Shown: positions 19,358 to 28,111, counted from the stretch's first letter. The stretch is 64,000 nucleotides of DNA from Paracoccus sigandri (GCF_003709565.1 NZ_QNRC01000020.1:1-64000); one strand, 5' to 3'. Numbers and translations: made by a program. Notes: generated by a model not told the origin, from the sequence alone.

Positions 19358-20593
19358 TTACATGACCAGGGATTTGCCGTGCTGCAGGTGCCGCACGGCC
19401 AGCTTGCGCGCCTGGCGCCCCGAGGGCAGAAGGCGCGCCGCTTGCGGTTCGTCTTCGGTCTCCGCAAGCGTCGGGAACAGCGCGAAGATCTCCTCCCGCG
19501 CTGCCTTGCCCACACCGGCCAGCGCCTGCGGGCCGGTATAGAGCGATTCGGTTTCGGCACCGTTGGAATAGACCACCTCGTGCCGGTCGAAGAGGATGTG
19601 GAAATAGTCCACCGTCTCCAGATCGTCGGCGATCTCGATGCCGTCCAGTTGCAGCAACTGCTTGGCCGCGACCAGCACCTCGGCGGTCGAGAACATGCGC
19701 TGCGCGATCCGCGACCGGACCAGGATGCGGTGCTGGGGCGAGACCAGCAGGTCGGCCGAGGGCGTGCCCGTGCCAAGCGCGCCGGCGCGGATCCGGATCG
19801 GGCGCAGGTTGGGCTTGGCGGCCAGCCCCGCGCGGCCCAGCTTGCGGCTGCCGATCCAGCGGATGGGCTGCAGGCCGTTGTCGCGGGTGCGCACCAGGTC
19901 GCCGACCTTCAGATCCTCGACCGCGACGGGGCCCGAGGCGGTCTCGATCAGCGTGCCGCGGGTGAAGCAGGGGACCACGTCGTCGGGGTCAAGCTCCAGC
20001 GTGCCTTCGGGGTCGAATTCGAGGGTGACGATGGCGAGGTCGAGCGCGGACTGAATGGTGTTTTGGGCTCCGCGAATTGCCGCAGCCGGAACCGCGCCAA
20101 GAATGGGTCCCAGGGTACTTTCGACCTGATCGGCAAGCTGATTGGCAATTTCGGAAATCGGAGCCGTCACCGTAAATGGCTGGCCTGCGACGGTGATCGT
20201 CGCAGTCACGCCCAGCCGCGCCGCCGAAAGCTCGTCGTCGGTGATCATGTAGACGCCATCATCCGGGCCTTGCATCAGATGGCCGCTGACGGGATTGACC
20301 TGAAGGCCCAGCTGGGCGACGCCCGGAATGCCAACCGTTGCGGCTGCGGTACTGAGCGTTGCTTCGCCGAGATAGGTGCCGCCCGAAAAGACCGGATCGT
20401 CATTTTCGTCGACCAGCGACATGTTGTCGCCCTGGGACAGCGTGGTTCCGTCGTCGCCACCCAGAACGCCGTACCGCGTGAACTCTTCGGATGGTCCGAA
20501 GAGGTTGACGATCTGCGTGCTGGGCAACGTGACGAGCGTCAGGTCGGCGCCAACTTCCAGAACCGCGTTCGGAATCTCGGTATAATGTGGCAT
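19358..20593 (-). CDS. Hint-domain protein (Hint_2 type)
   Basis: A 411-residue protein. Residues 1-205 are a Gly/Asp/Thr-rich N-terminal part without a cleavable-type signal peptide. Residues 206-411 are a Hedgehog/intein (Hint) domain: nucleophile Cys209 in VVPCFTRGTLIETASGPVAVEDLKVGDLVRTRDNG, and His288 in SPQHRILVRS. There is no C-terminal His-Asn plus extein, so if it self-processes it would be by cleavage, as in Hedgehog-like proteins, not splicing. Such proteins are common in Rhodobacteraceae and are thought to be exported. ATG 20593 with AAGGGG before it. Confidence 0.85.
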   Translation of the reverse strand: MPHYTEIPNAVLEVGADLTLVTLPSTQIVNLFGPSEEFTRYGVLGGDDGTTLSQGDNMSLVDENDDPVFSGGTYLGEATLSTAAATVGIPGVAQLGLQVNPVSGHLMQGPDDGVYMITDDELSAARLGVTATITVAGQPFTVTAPISEIANQLADQVESTLGPILGAVPAAAIRGAQNTIQSALDLAIVTLEFDPEGTLELDPDDVVPCFTRGTLIETASGPVAVEDLKVGDLVRTRDNGLQPIRWIGSRKLGRAGLAAKPNLRPIRIRAGALGTGTPSADLLVSPQHRILVRSRIAQRMFSTAEVLVAAKQLLQLDGIEIADDLETVDYFHILFDRHEVVYSNGAETESLYTGPQALAGVGKAAREEIFALFPTLAETEDEPQAARLLPSGRQARKLAVRHLQHGKSLVM

Positions 20594-20910
20594 ACTGTCC
20601 CCTTTGTCTTGAGCCGGCCTCGCGAACGGAAAGCCGCACAATGGCAATGAAATTGGGAACTGCCGTTAACGTAATCTGAAACCACAACACACCGTAAGGG
20701 CGTATTGGCGAATCCCATATGCACGTTATGCGTGTAAAATGACGCTGGGGCAAACAAATTTATGTGCCATGGCAACGGGAAAGAGATTTTTCATGCAGGA
20801 ACCGGCGGCGGTGATGCGGGAATGGTCTCTGACCGCGATCCGGGCAGGATCGCGGGCCGCGAGGGGCGCAGGCGCGGCGACGGGGTTTGCCGCCGCGCCC
20901 CGCCGTCCGG
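20594..20910. other. 317-base gap between nagA 3' end and the Hint gene start
   Basis: No supportable gene. The part 20640-20770 is less GC-rich than its surroundings and should hold the promoter of the Hint gene. It includes a short imperfect dyad, CACG-TTATG-CGTG (about 20718-20730). No terminator with a T-run is visible for nagA. Confidence 0.5.
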
Positions 20911-22044
20911 TCAGTCGCGCGCCGGGTTCAGCCAGCCTTCGCCCGACCAGACGTCCAGCAGCCGGTAATCGCCGTCCAGCAGCACCATCTGGGCGGCATG
21001 GCCGGGGGCAAGCCGGCCGAAGCGGTGGTCCTGGCCCAGCAGCCGCGCCGGCTCGGCGCTGGCCATGGCGAGGGCGCGTTCGGGGGCCAGGCCCACCAGG
21101 CGGACCAGGTTGCCCACCGCCTCGGCCAGGGTCAGGTCGGCCCCCGCCAGCGTGCCGTCCTCCAGCGTCAGGCGGCCGTCATGGCGCAGCACGCGTCGCC
21201 CGTTCAGCGGCATCTCGGTCAGCTCGGTGCCGGCGAAGGCCATGCAGTCGGTCACCAGGAAGATCCCCGAATCCCGCGCCGCCAACGCCACCCGCATCGC
21301 GGCGGGATGGACATGGATGCCGTCGGCGATCAGCCCGGCATGGCCCTCGCCGGCCAGCACCGCGCCGACCAGGCCGGGCTGGCGGTGGCCCATCTGGCTC
21401 ATGGCGTTGAACAGATGCGTGGCGCAGCGCGCGCCGGCCGCGAAAGCCGCGCGGGCGGTGTCCAGATCGCAATCGCTGTGGCCCAGGCTGACGATGGCGC
21501 CGGCCTGCGACAGGGCGGCGATCTGCGCCGGCGTCGCGGCCTCGGGCGCCAGCGTCACCATCAGCGCGGGCAGGCGGCGGGCGGCCTCGCACAGGCGCGC
21601 CAGGTCGTCCTGGCCCATCGGGCGGATCAGCGCCGGATCATGGGCGCCCTTGCGGCGCGGGTCCAGATGCGGCCCCTCCAGGTGCAGGCCCAGGAAGCCG
21701 GGCACATCCGCTTGCGCCGCCGCGATTCCGGCGGCGACGACCTGCGCGGTGGCCTGGGGGGTGTCGGTGATCAGCGTGGGCAGGATGCCTGCCGCGCCCA
21801 GGCGGCGATGGGTGGCGCAGAGATGGCGCAGGGCGGCCAGGTCGGTGGTCCCGTCGACCATCGCCCCGCCGCCGCCATTGACCTGCAAGTCCAGGAAGGC
21901 GGGGGCCAGAAGCCCCTCCAGCAGCGCCTCCTCGGGGCGGGCGGGGCGCAGGGCGCGGATCCGGCCATCCTCGATCTCGACCGCGTGATCGGCCAGGATG
22001 CGGTTCCCGTCGAACAGGCGCCTTGCGGCGATGACCTGATGCAT
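20911..22044 (-). CDS. nagA: N-acetylglucosamine-6-phosphate deacetylase
   Basis: A 377-residue amidohydrolase that converts GlcNAc-6-P to GlcN-6-P and acetate. Signatures: LDLQVNGGGGAMVDG, LGLHLEGPHLDPRRKGAHDP (metal-ligand Glu), GHSDCDLDTARAAFAAGARCATHLFNAMSQMGHRQPGLVGA, IADGIHVHP and LVTDCMAFAGT (catalytic Asp). TGATG overlap with the upstream SIS gene, so it is the last gene of a kinase-gntR-SIS-nagA operon. I use the ATG at 22044 although the frame is open far upstream. Confidence 0.96.
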   Translation of the reverse strand: MHQVIAARRLFDGNRILADHAVEIEDGRIRALRPARPEEALLEGLLAPAFLDLQVNGGGGAMVDGTTDLAALRHLCATHRRLGAAGILPTLITDTPQATAQVVAAGIAAAQADVPGFLGLHLEGPHLDPRRKGAHDPALIRPMGQDDLARLCEAARRLPALMVTLAPEAATPAQIAALSQAGAIVSLGHSDCDLDTARAAFAAGARCATHLFNAMSQMGHRQPGLVGAVLAGEGHAGLIADGIHVHPAAMRVALAARDSGIFLVTDCMAFAGTELTEMPLNGRRVLRHDGRLTLEDGTLAGADLTLAEAVGNLVRLVGLAPERALAMASAEPARLLGQDHRFGRLAPGHAAQMVLLDGDYRLLDVWSGEGWLNPARD

Positions 22045-23069
22045 CACACCGTCTCCGTCACCTTGCGCAGATGCGGCGGGGTGTCGGGGTCGAAGCCGCG
22101 CCGCCGGGCCAGCGATTCGACCATGGCATAGAAGCTGCCGACCAGCACCAGCGGCGCAACCAGCGGATGCAGGCCGGAAACCGAGGGCAGGCGGGTGGCG
22201 CCGGGCGCATCGGCGCCGGTCACGAAGACATCCGCGCCCTGCGCCGCCAGCCTTTCGGCCGTGGCGGTCAGTTGCGGCAGGGCGGCATCCTCGACCCCCA
22301 GGGCCAGGACCGGGAACTGCGCCTGGACGATCGCGGCGGGGCCGTGCAGCACCTCGGCGGCGCTGTAGGCCTCGGCATGGATGCCCGAGGTCTCCTTGAA
22401 CTTCAGCGCCGCCTCCGAGGCGATGGCGATGGCCGGGCCGCGGCCCAGCACGAAGGCCTGCTGCGCCCGCGACAGGCGCGCGGCAAGGGGCGACCAGTCC
22501 AGCGCCACTCCTTGCGCGAAGGCGTCGGGCAGGGCGGCCACGGCCTCCTGCAGCGCCTGGTCCCGCCGCCATTCCGCCAGCAGCGCCAGCCCCGCCACGA
22601 CCGAATTCACGAAGGTCTTGGTGGCGGCGACGCTTTTCTCCTCGCCCGCCAGCAGCGCCAGGCAATGGGCCGAGGCCTGGGCCATCGGGCTGTCGGCATG
22701 GTTGGTGACGGCGATGGTCAGCGCGCCGCCTTCGCCCGCCGCGCGCATCATCCGGGCGATGTCCGGGCTGCGGCCGGATTGCGAGACGCCGATGCTGGCC
22801 GCGCCCGCCAGCCGCAGCGGGCGGCCATAGATCGAGGCGATGGAGGGGCCGACCGAGGCCACGGGAATGCCCGCCTGAAGCTCGATCGCGTATTTCACAT
22901 AGGTCGCCGCGTGGTCCGAGGAACCGCGCGCGACGGTGGTGATCACCGCGGGATCGGTGCGGCGCAGGGCATCGGCGGCCTGGGCCAGCGCATCGCGCGA
23001 CTGGCCCAGGAAGCGGGCCACCGCCTGCGGGATCTCGGCCACTTCGCGGGCCATTTGACTGTCGGTCAT
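22044..23069 (-). CDS. SIS-domain aminosugar-phosphate deaminase/isomerase (NagB-II/GlmS-C type)
   Basis: A 341-residue protein with two SIS domains resembling the isomerase half of GlmS without the glutaminase. Motifs: VARGSSDHAATYVKYAIELQAGIPV, SQSGRSPDIARMMRAAGEGGALTIAVTNHADSPMA, GEEKSVAATKTFVNSV, VLGRGPAIAIASEAALKFKETSGIHAEAYSAAEVLHGP. In nag clusters this family (NagB-II) deaminates GlcN-6-P to fructose-6-P, which is the missing step after NagA here. ATGA overlap with gntR upstream. Confidence 0.9.
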   Translation of the reverse strand: MTDSQMAREVAEIPQAVARFLGQSRDALAQAADALRRTDPAVITTVARGSSDHAATYVKYAIELQAGIPVASVGPSIASIYGRPLRLAGAASIGVSQSGRSPDIARMMRAAGEGGALTIAVTNHADSPMAQASAHCLALLAGEEKSVAATKTFVNSVVAGLALLAEWRRDQALQEAVAALPDAFAQGVALDWSPLAARLSRAQQAFVLGRGPAIAIASEAALKFKETSGIHAEAYSAAEVLHGPAAIVQAQFPVLALGVEDAALPQLTATAERLAAQGADVFVTGADAPGATRLPSVSGLHPLVAPLVLVGSFYAMVESLARRRGFDPDTPPHLRKVTETV

Positions 23070-23851
23070 GGGGCTATCCTTTCGGCAGCATTGTCCTGGT
23101 TCTGCGGGGCCAGCTTCAATTCGACGGCGAAGTCATAGGCATCGCCGCGATAGAGCGAGCGGGTGAATTCGACGACCTGCCCGGACGGCAGGTAGGAGAC
23201 GCGCTCGATCCTCAGGCCGGCGACGCCGGTGGGCACGCCCAGCAATTCGGCGTCGCGCGGGCCAAGGTTGGCGGCCGAGATGCGCTGGACGGCGCGGACG
23301 GGCCGGCTGCCGCGCGCTTCCAGCACGGCATAGAGCGAGGCCTCGACCGCCTCGGGATCGGGCAGCAGGGCGGCGGGCAGCGAGGCGCGCTCGATCGCCA
23401 GGGGCACGCCGTCGGAGCTGCGCACCCGCTCCAGCCGCGCCACGCGGTCCCCGGCGCCGAGGCCGAGCGCCATCACCTCCTCGGGGGCGGGGGCGTGCAG
23501 GCCGCGGGCGATCCAGCGGCTTTCGACCCGGCGGCCGCGCCGGGCCATGTCCTCGGTGAAGGAGGTCAGCAGCGACAGCGCCTGTTCCAGCCGCTCGACC
23601 CGCGGCGCGACGAAGGTGCCCGAGCCGCGCTTCTGGACCAGCTGCCCCGAGGCGACCAGCGCCTCGACCCCCTTGCGGACGGTGACGCGCGACAGGCCGG
23701 TCATCGCCGCCATGTCGCGTTCCGGCGGCAGGCTGTCGCCCGGCTTCAGCCGCCCCGAGGCGATGGCCTCGGCGATCAGCCGGTGCAGCTGCACATAGAG
23801 CGGGCCGGCGCCGCTCTCCTCGAAATCGGCGGGGGTGAACAGGTCGCTCAT
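23066..23851 (-). CDS. GntR-family (HutC/NagR type) repressor
   Basis: A 261-residue regulator: winged-helix DNA-binding domain (GPLYVQLHRLIAEAIASGRLKPGDSLPPERDMAAMTGLSRVTVRKGVEALVASGQLVQKRGSGTFV, about residues 16-80) and a C-terminal UTRA ligand domain (about 95-245). It lies within the amino-sugar operon and most likely represses both divergent units until an amino-sugar phosphate binds. The candidate operators are the two mirrored TTGGTATT-nn-TTTGG sites at 24708-24727 and 24799-24818. ATGA overlap with the kinase gene. Confidence 0.92.
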   Translation of the reverse strand: MSDLFTPADFEESGAGPLYVQLHRLIAEAIASGRLKPGDSLPPERDMAAMTGLSRVTVRKGVEALVASGQLVQKRGSGTFVAPRVERLEQALSLLTSFTEDMARRGRRVESRWIARGLHAPAPEEVMALGLGAGDRVARLERVRSSDGVPLAIERASLPAALLPDPEAVEASLYAVLEARGSRPVRAVQRISAANLGPRDAELLGVPTGVAGLRIERVSYLPSGQVVEFTRSLYRGDAYDFAVELKLAPQNQDNAAERIAP

Positions 23852-24687
23852 GCCGGCGCCTCCATCTGCCGGGCCATGGCCAGCGCGCCGTCGACGCCGC
23901 TGCCAAGCGGCTGGCGCAGCGGCCAGGGACCGTCCAGCCGCGCCGCGTAATGCGGCCCCAGCCCGCCCAGGAACACCACCGGCAGGTTCCGCCCCGCCTG
24001 CAGCACGGTCAGGACGTGGCGGACATAGCCAACCGCCTCGTCGAAGATGCGGCGGGCGGCGGGGTCGTCGCTGCCCAGGATCCGCGGCGCGAAGGCGCCG
24101 AAATCGGCGGGCGCGGCGCGGTTGCCGAAAGAGATGATGCCCTCGGCCCCGCCAAGCTCGGCCAGGATGTCTTCAAGCAGCGGCGTCATCGGCGCGAAGC
24201 CGTCGCCGGCGCGCATCGCCTCGGCCAGCAGGCTGCGGCCCAGGACGGCGCCGCTGCCCTCGTCCCCCAGCAGGAAGCCGCGCCCGCCGAACTGGCGCAC
24301 CTCGCCGTCCAGTTGCCGCGCGAAGACCGAGCCGGTGCCGAGCGCGGCCAGGATGCCGTCGTCTTCCCCCAGCGCGCCGCGCGCGGCGGTCACCGCGTCA
24401 TTGACGATGCGGGTGCGGGCGAAGGGCAGCAGCGCGTCCAGCCGCGCGCTGGCGGCGCGGATCGTGCCCCCGGCAAGGCCCAGCACGGCGACCAGGTCGG
24501 AAAGCGCGGCCCCGCTGCCGGCCAGCGCCGATCCGGTCGCGGCCAGGATGTTGCGCGCGGCCAGTTCGGTATCCGTGTTGATATTGGCCGGCCCGCCCTC
24601 GCCACGCCCCAGGATGCGGCCGTCGCGGTCGCAGACCGCCGCCCGGCACCCGGTTCCGCCGCCATCGATTCCCAGAAAAAGCACCAT
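23848..24687 (-). CDS. BadF/BadG-type amino-sugar kinase (GlcNAc/MurNAc kinase-like)
   Basis: A 279-residue ASKHA-fold kinase. The phosphate-1 motif is FLGIDGGGTGCRAAVCD (Asp8), the adenosine motif GILAALGTGSVFARQ, and FGGRGFLLGDEGSGAVLGRSLL is typical of the BadF/BadG/N-acetylglucosamine kinase family, which includes GspK and clostridial MurK. Next to murQ, nagA and an ABC importer it likely phosphorylates incoming MurNAc, GlcNAc or GlcN at O6. The ATG at 24687 has AAGGAGG before it. First gene of the leftward operon. Confidence 0.88.
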   Translation of the reverse strand: MVLFLGIDGGGTGCRAAVCDRDGRILGRGEGGPANINTDTELAARNILAATGSALAGSGAALSDLVAVLGLAGGTIRAASARLDALLPFARTRIVNDAVTAARGALGEDDGILAALGTGSVFARQLDGEVRQFGGRGFLLGDEGSGAVLGRSLLAEAMRAGDGFAPMTPLLEDILAELGGAEGIISFGNRAAPADFGAFAPRILGSDDPAARRIFDEAVGYVRHVLTVLQAGRNLPVVFLGGLGPHYAARLDGPWPLRQPLGSGVDGALAMARQMEAPA

Positions 24688-24707
24688 GTGGCCTCCTTGC
24701 CCGGTAA

Positions 24708-24727
24708 GCATACCAAAGCAATACCAA
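24708..24727 (-). promoter_or_regulatory. candidate GntR operator 1 (kinase side)
   Basis: Reverse strand TTGGTATTGCTTTGGTATGC: a direct repeat of TTGGTAT. It matches operator 2 at 15 of the first 18 positions. It lies 20-40 bases upstream of the kinase ATG, where a repressor would block transcription. Confidence 0.6.
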
Positions 24728-24791
24728 AAGAAAAGGGCAAAGTGACAATCGCCGCATAATGGACCGTTTTCAGGCGTGTCTACAAAGGGGG

Positions 24792-24819
24792 TTTACAATT
24801 GGTATTAGTTTGGCATTAT
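24792..24819 (+). promoter_or_regulatory. murQ promoter with embedded operator 2
   Basis: A -35-like TTTACA (24792-24797), a 16-base spacer and a -10-like CATTAT (24814-24819) point to transcription starting near 24826, about 15 bases before the murQ ATG. The operator copy TTGGTATTAGTTTGGCATTA (24799-24818) fills the spacer and overlaps the -10, a classic repression arrangement. Confidence 0.55.
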
Positions 24820-24840
24820 CGGTTGAAACAGGGGAATCAC

Positions 24841-25722
24841 ATGACCGTCCGACCGACCGAAGCCAGGCATTCCGATTCCGCAGGGCTGCACGCCCAGCCC
24901 GCCGCGCAGGTCCAGGCGGTCCTGCTGGAGGCGCAGGTCGCCGCCCTTGGCTCGATCCCGCCCGCCGCGCAGGCGATCGCGGATGCGGCCGAGGCGGGGG
25001 CGCGGGCCTTGCTGGGCGGCGGGCGGATGGGCTATGCGGGCGCGGGCAGTTCCGGGCTGATGGCGATGGCCGACTGCCTGGAGCTGTCGGGCACCTTCGG
25101 CCTGCCGCCCGAGCGCACGCCGATGCTGTTCGCGGGCGGGGCGGCGGCGCTTCTGCACATGAAGGGCAGCGTCGAGGACGATGCCGAGAGCGCGGCTGAG
25201 GATGTCGCGCGGGCCGGGCTGGGGCAGGGCGACCTGCTGCTGGTGCTGTCGGCCTCGGGGACGACGCCCTATGCACTGGCGGCGGCGCGGGCCGCGCAGG
25301 CGCGCGGGGTGACGGTCGCGGGCTTCGCCAATGTCGCGGGCGTGCCGCTGCTGGAGCTGGCCGATATCCCGGTGCTGCTGGATACCGGGGCCGAGGTGGT
25401 CGCGGGCTCGACCCGGATGGGGGCGGCGACGGCGCAGAAGGTGGCGCTGAACATGCTGTCGGTGCTGGTCGCGATCCGGCTGGGCCATGTCCATGACGGC
25501 CACATGGTCAACCTGGTCGCCGACAATGCCAAGCTGATCGACCGCGCGGCGCGGATCGTGGCCGATGTCGCGCAGGTGCCGCGACCGATGGCCGAGGCGG
25601 CGCTGGTCGCCACCGACGGCGCGGTCAAGCCCGCCATCCTGGTGGCGCGCGGCATGGACCCGGCCGAGGCCGCCGCCGCGCTGAGCGAAACCGGCGGCCA
25701 CCTGGCGCCGCTGGTCGACTGA
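24841..25722 (+). CDS. murQ: N-acetylmuramic acid 6-phosphate etherase (MurQ-like)
   Basis: A 293-residue SIS-domain lyase that cleaves MurNAc-6-P to GlcNAc-6-P and D-lactate. The C-terminal half VVAGSTRMGAATAQKVALNMLSVLVAIRLGHVHDGHMVNLVADNAKLIDRA matches MurQ closely. In the N-terminal half GYAGAGSSGLMAMADCLELSGTFG keeps the catalytic Glu position, but the second region reads GSVEDD where most MurQ proteins have EGAEDD. It is therefore a somewhat divergent MurQ. It is followed by the sugar ABC genes and is divergent from the kinase. Confidence 0.85.
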   Translation: MTVRPTEARHSDSAGLHAQPAAQVQAVLLEAQVAALGSIPPAAQAIADAAEAGARALLGGGRMGYAGAGSSGLMAMADCLELSGTFGLPPERTPMLFAGGAAALLHMKGSVEDDAESAAEDVARAGLGQGDLLLVLSASGTTPYALAAARAAQARGVTVAGFANVAGVPLLELADIPVLLDTGAEVVAGSTRMGAATAQKVALNMLSVLVAIRLGHVHDGHMVNLVADNAKLIDRAARIVADVAQVPRPMAEAALVATDGAVKPAILVARGMDPAEAAAALSETGGHLAPLVD

Positions 25723-25775
25723 CCGGATTTCAACCGAAGGGCCGCCAAAAGGCCCGCACAGACAGGGAGACGACC

Positions 25776-27035
25776 ATGACCCGAAGCCTGAGCCTTGCAT
25801 TGCTGGCAAGCACCGCCCTTGGCGGCGCCGCCGCCGCGCAGGACGTGACGCTGACCATCGAGAGCTGGCGCAATGACGACCTGCAGATCTGGCAGGAGGT
25901 CATCATCCCCGCCTTCGAGGCCGACCATCCCGGCATCCGCATCAATTTCGCGCCCTCGGCCCCGGCGGAATACAATGCGGTGCTGAATTCCAAGCTGGAT
26001 GCGGGCTCGGCGGGCGACCTGATCACCTGCCGGCCCTTCGACGCCTCGCTGGAGCTGTTCAACAAGGGCCAGCTGGCCGACCTGTCGGACCTGGCGGCGA
26101 TGGAGAACTTCTCGGACGTGGCGAAATCCGCCTGGCAGACCGACGACGGCAGCGCCACCTTCTGCGTGCCGATGGCCTCGGTCATCCACGGCTTCATCTA
26201 CAACCGCACCGCCTTCGAGGAGCTGGGGCTGGAGCCGCCGGCGACCGAGGAGGAGTTCTTCGCGCTTCTGGACCGCATCAAGGAGGACGGCAGCTATATC
26301 CCGATGGCCATGGGCACCGCCGACCAGTGGGAGGCCGCGACCATGGGCTATCAGAACATCGGCCCGAACTACTGGAAGGGCGAGGAGGGCCGCAAGGCGC
26401 TGATCGAGGGCAGCGCGAGCCTGACCGACGAGGGCTGGGTGGCGCCGTTCCGCCAGCTGGCGCGCTGGAAGGACTATCTGGGCGACGGGTTCGAGGCGCA
26501 GACCTATCCCGACAGCCAGAACCTGTTCACGCTTGGCCGCGCCGCGATCTATCCGGCCGGAAGCTGGGAGATCGGCGTCTTCGGCCCGCAGATCGACGGC
26601 GCCTTCGAGATGGGCGCCTTCCCGCCGCCCGTCCCGGCCGAGGGCGATACCTGCCATATCAGCGACCATACCGACATCGCGCTGGGGCTGAACGCGGCCT
26701 CGGCCAATGCCGAAGCCGCGCGGAGCTTCCTGGAATGGGTCGGCTCGCCCGAATTCGCGACGCTTTACGCCAATGCCCTGCCGGGCTTCTTCTCGCTGAA
26801 CGCGACGCCGGTCGAGATGGAGAACCCGCTGGCGCAGGAATTCGTCAGCTGGCGGGAAAGCTGCGAGCCGACGATCCGGTCCACCTATCAGATCCTGTCG
26901 CGCGGCACGCCGAACCTGGAGAACGAGACCTGGAACGCTAGCGCCAATGTCGTGAACGGGACCGAGACGCCTGAGGCGGCGGCCGAGCGGCTGCAGGAGG
27001 GGCTGGCCTCGTGGTACGCGCCGCAGCAGCAGTGA
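25776..27035 (+). CDS. ABC sugar transporter, periplasmic binding protein
   Basis: A 419-residue extracellular solute-binding protein family 1 member with a signal peptide (MTRSLSLALLASTALGGAAAAQ). Features: VTLTIESWRNDDLQIWQEVIIPAFEADHPGI, FIYNRTAFEELGLEPPATEEEFFALLDRI and GRAAIYPAGSWEIGVF. Its position just after murQ suggests an amino-sugar ligand such as MurNAc, GlcNAc or a peptidoglycan/chitin fragment. A hairpin-rich repeat follows before the permease genes, probably setting higher expression of this subunit. Confidence 0.92.
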   Translation: MTRSLSLALLASTALGGAAAAQDVTLTIESWRNDDLQIWQEVIIPAFEADHPGIRINFAPSAPAEYNAVLNSKLDAGSAGDLITCRPFDASLELFNKGQLADLSDLAAMENFSDVAKSAWQTDDGSATFCVPMASVIHGFIYNRTAFEELGLEPPATEEEFFALLDRIKEDGSYIPMAMGTADQWEAATMGYQNIGPNYWKGEEGRKALIEGSASLTDEGWVAPFRQLARWKDYLGDGFEAQTYPDSQNLFTLGRAAIYPAGSWEIGVFGPQIDGAFEMGAFPPPVPAEGDTCHISDHTDIALGLNAASANAEAARSFLEWVGSPEFATLYANALPGFFSLNATPVEMENPLAQEFVSWRESCEPTIRSTYQILSRGTPNLENETWNASANVVNGTETPEAAAERLQEGLASWYAPQQQ

Positions 27036-27046
27036 GCGGCTGACCT

Positions 27047-27126
27047 GCCGGGCCTGGCGGCCCGGCGAAGGCCGGGGGGCTGCCTGCCCCCCGGACCCCC
27101 CGGGGATATTTTCGCCAAGATGAAAA
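27047..27126. repeat. hairpins and dispersed repeat, copy 3, between binding protein and permease
   Basis: Three elements in a row: hairpin GCCGGGCC (27047-27054)/GGCCCGGC (27059-27066); hairpin CCGGGGGG (27072-27079)/CCCCCCGG (27087-27094); then the repeat core CCCCCCGGGGATATTTTCGC and CAAGATGAAAAG to 27126. It is likely a partial terminator or an mRNA stabiliser downstream of the binding-protein gene. Confidence 0.8.
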
Positions 27127-27184
27127 GCCGGGGGTTTTCCCGAGGATGACAGCCGGGGGGTGCCCCGAGATGAAAGGAGGCGTC

Positions 27185-28102
27185 ATGGCGCGGAGGAAGG
27201 CGTTTCGCTGGCATATCGCGGTGTTTCTGGCGCCGGCGGTGCTTGTCTATACGGCGATCATGATCGTGCCGCTGATCGGCACGCTGAACCTGTCGCTGTT
27301 CGGCCTGGTCGAGGGCAGCCGGGTCTTCGTCGGGTTGCGGAACTTCGCCATCCTGTTCGGCGATCCGCGCTGGTCGGCGGCCTTCTGGAACGCGCTTGGC
27401 AACAATGCCTGGTTCTTCCTGGTCCACATGCTGGTCCAGAATCCGGTCGGCATCCTGCTGGCGGCGCTGCTGTCCTCGCCGCGGCTGCGCATGGCGGCCT
27501 TCTATCGCACGGCGATCTTCGTGCCGACGATCCTGTCCTTCGTCATCGTCGGTTTCGTCTGGAAGCTGATCCTGTCGCCGATCTGGGGGATCGCGCCGAA
27601 CATGCTGGACGCGGTCGGGCTGCGGGGGCTGTTCGCGCCCTGGCTGGGACGCGAGGAATATGCGCTGACCACGCTGGCGCTGATCTCGGTCTGGCAATTC
27701 GTGGGCATTCCGATGATGCTGATCTATGCGGCGCTGCTGTCGATCCCCGACGAGGTGATCGAGGCGGCCGAGATGGACGGCGTGACCGGCTGGTCGCAGT
27801 TCTGGAAGATCAAGCTGCCGCTGATCCTGCCCTCGATCGGGATCATCTCGGTTCTGACCTTCGTCGGCAATTTCAACGCCTTCGACCTGGTCTATGTCAG
27901 CCAGGGGGCGCTGGCGGGGCCGAATTACGCGACCGACATCCTGGGGACCTTCCTCTACCGGACCTTCTTCGGCTTCCAGTTGCAGCTGGGCGATCCGCAT
28001 ATGGGGGCGACCATCGCCACCGCCATGTTCGGCATCATCCTTGTCGGCGTCTGCATCTACCTGTTCGCCATCCAGACGCGGCTGCGCCGCTATCAGTTCT
28101 GA
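27185..28102 (+). CDS. ABC sugar transporter permease 1
   Basis: A 305-residue inner membrane permease of the MalF/UgpA type with six helices, starting FRWHIAVFLAPAVLVYTAIMIVPLIGTL. The cytoplasmic EAA loop is IEAAEMDGVTGWSQFWKIKLPLILPSIGIISVL. Start ATG 27185 has AAAGGAGG six bases before it; an upstream in-frame ATG is less likely. Pairs with the next gene. Confidence 0.93.
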   Translation: MARRKAFRWHIAVFLAPAVLVYTAIMIVPLIGTLNLSLFGLVEGSRVFVGLRNFAILFGDPRWSAAFWNALGNNAWFFLVHMLVQNPVGILLAALLSSPRLRMAAFYRTAIFVPTILSFVIVGFVWKLILSPIWGIAPNMLDAVGLRGLFAPWLGREEYALTTLALISVWQFVGIPMMLIYAALLSIPDEVIEAAEMDGVTGWSQFWKIKLPLILPSIGIISVLTFVGNFNAFDLVYVSQGALAGPNYATDILGTFLYRTFFGFQLQLGDPHMGATIATAMFGIILVGVCIYLFAIQTRLRRYQF

Positions 28103-28111
28103 GGTGCCCCG

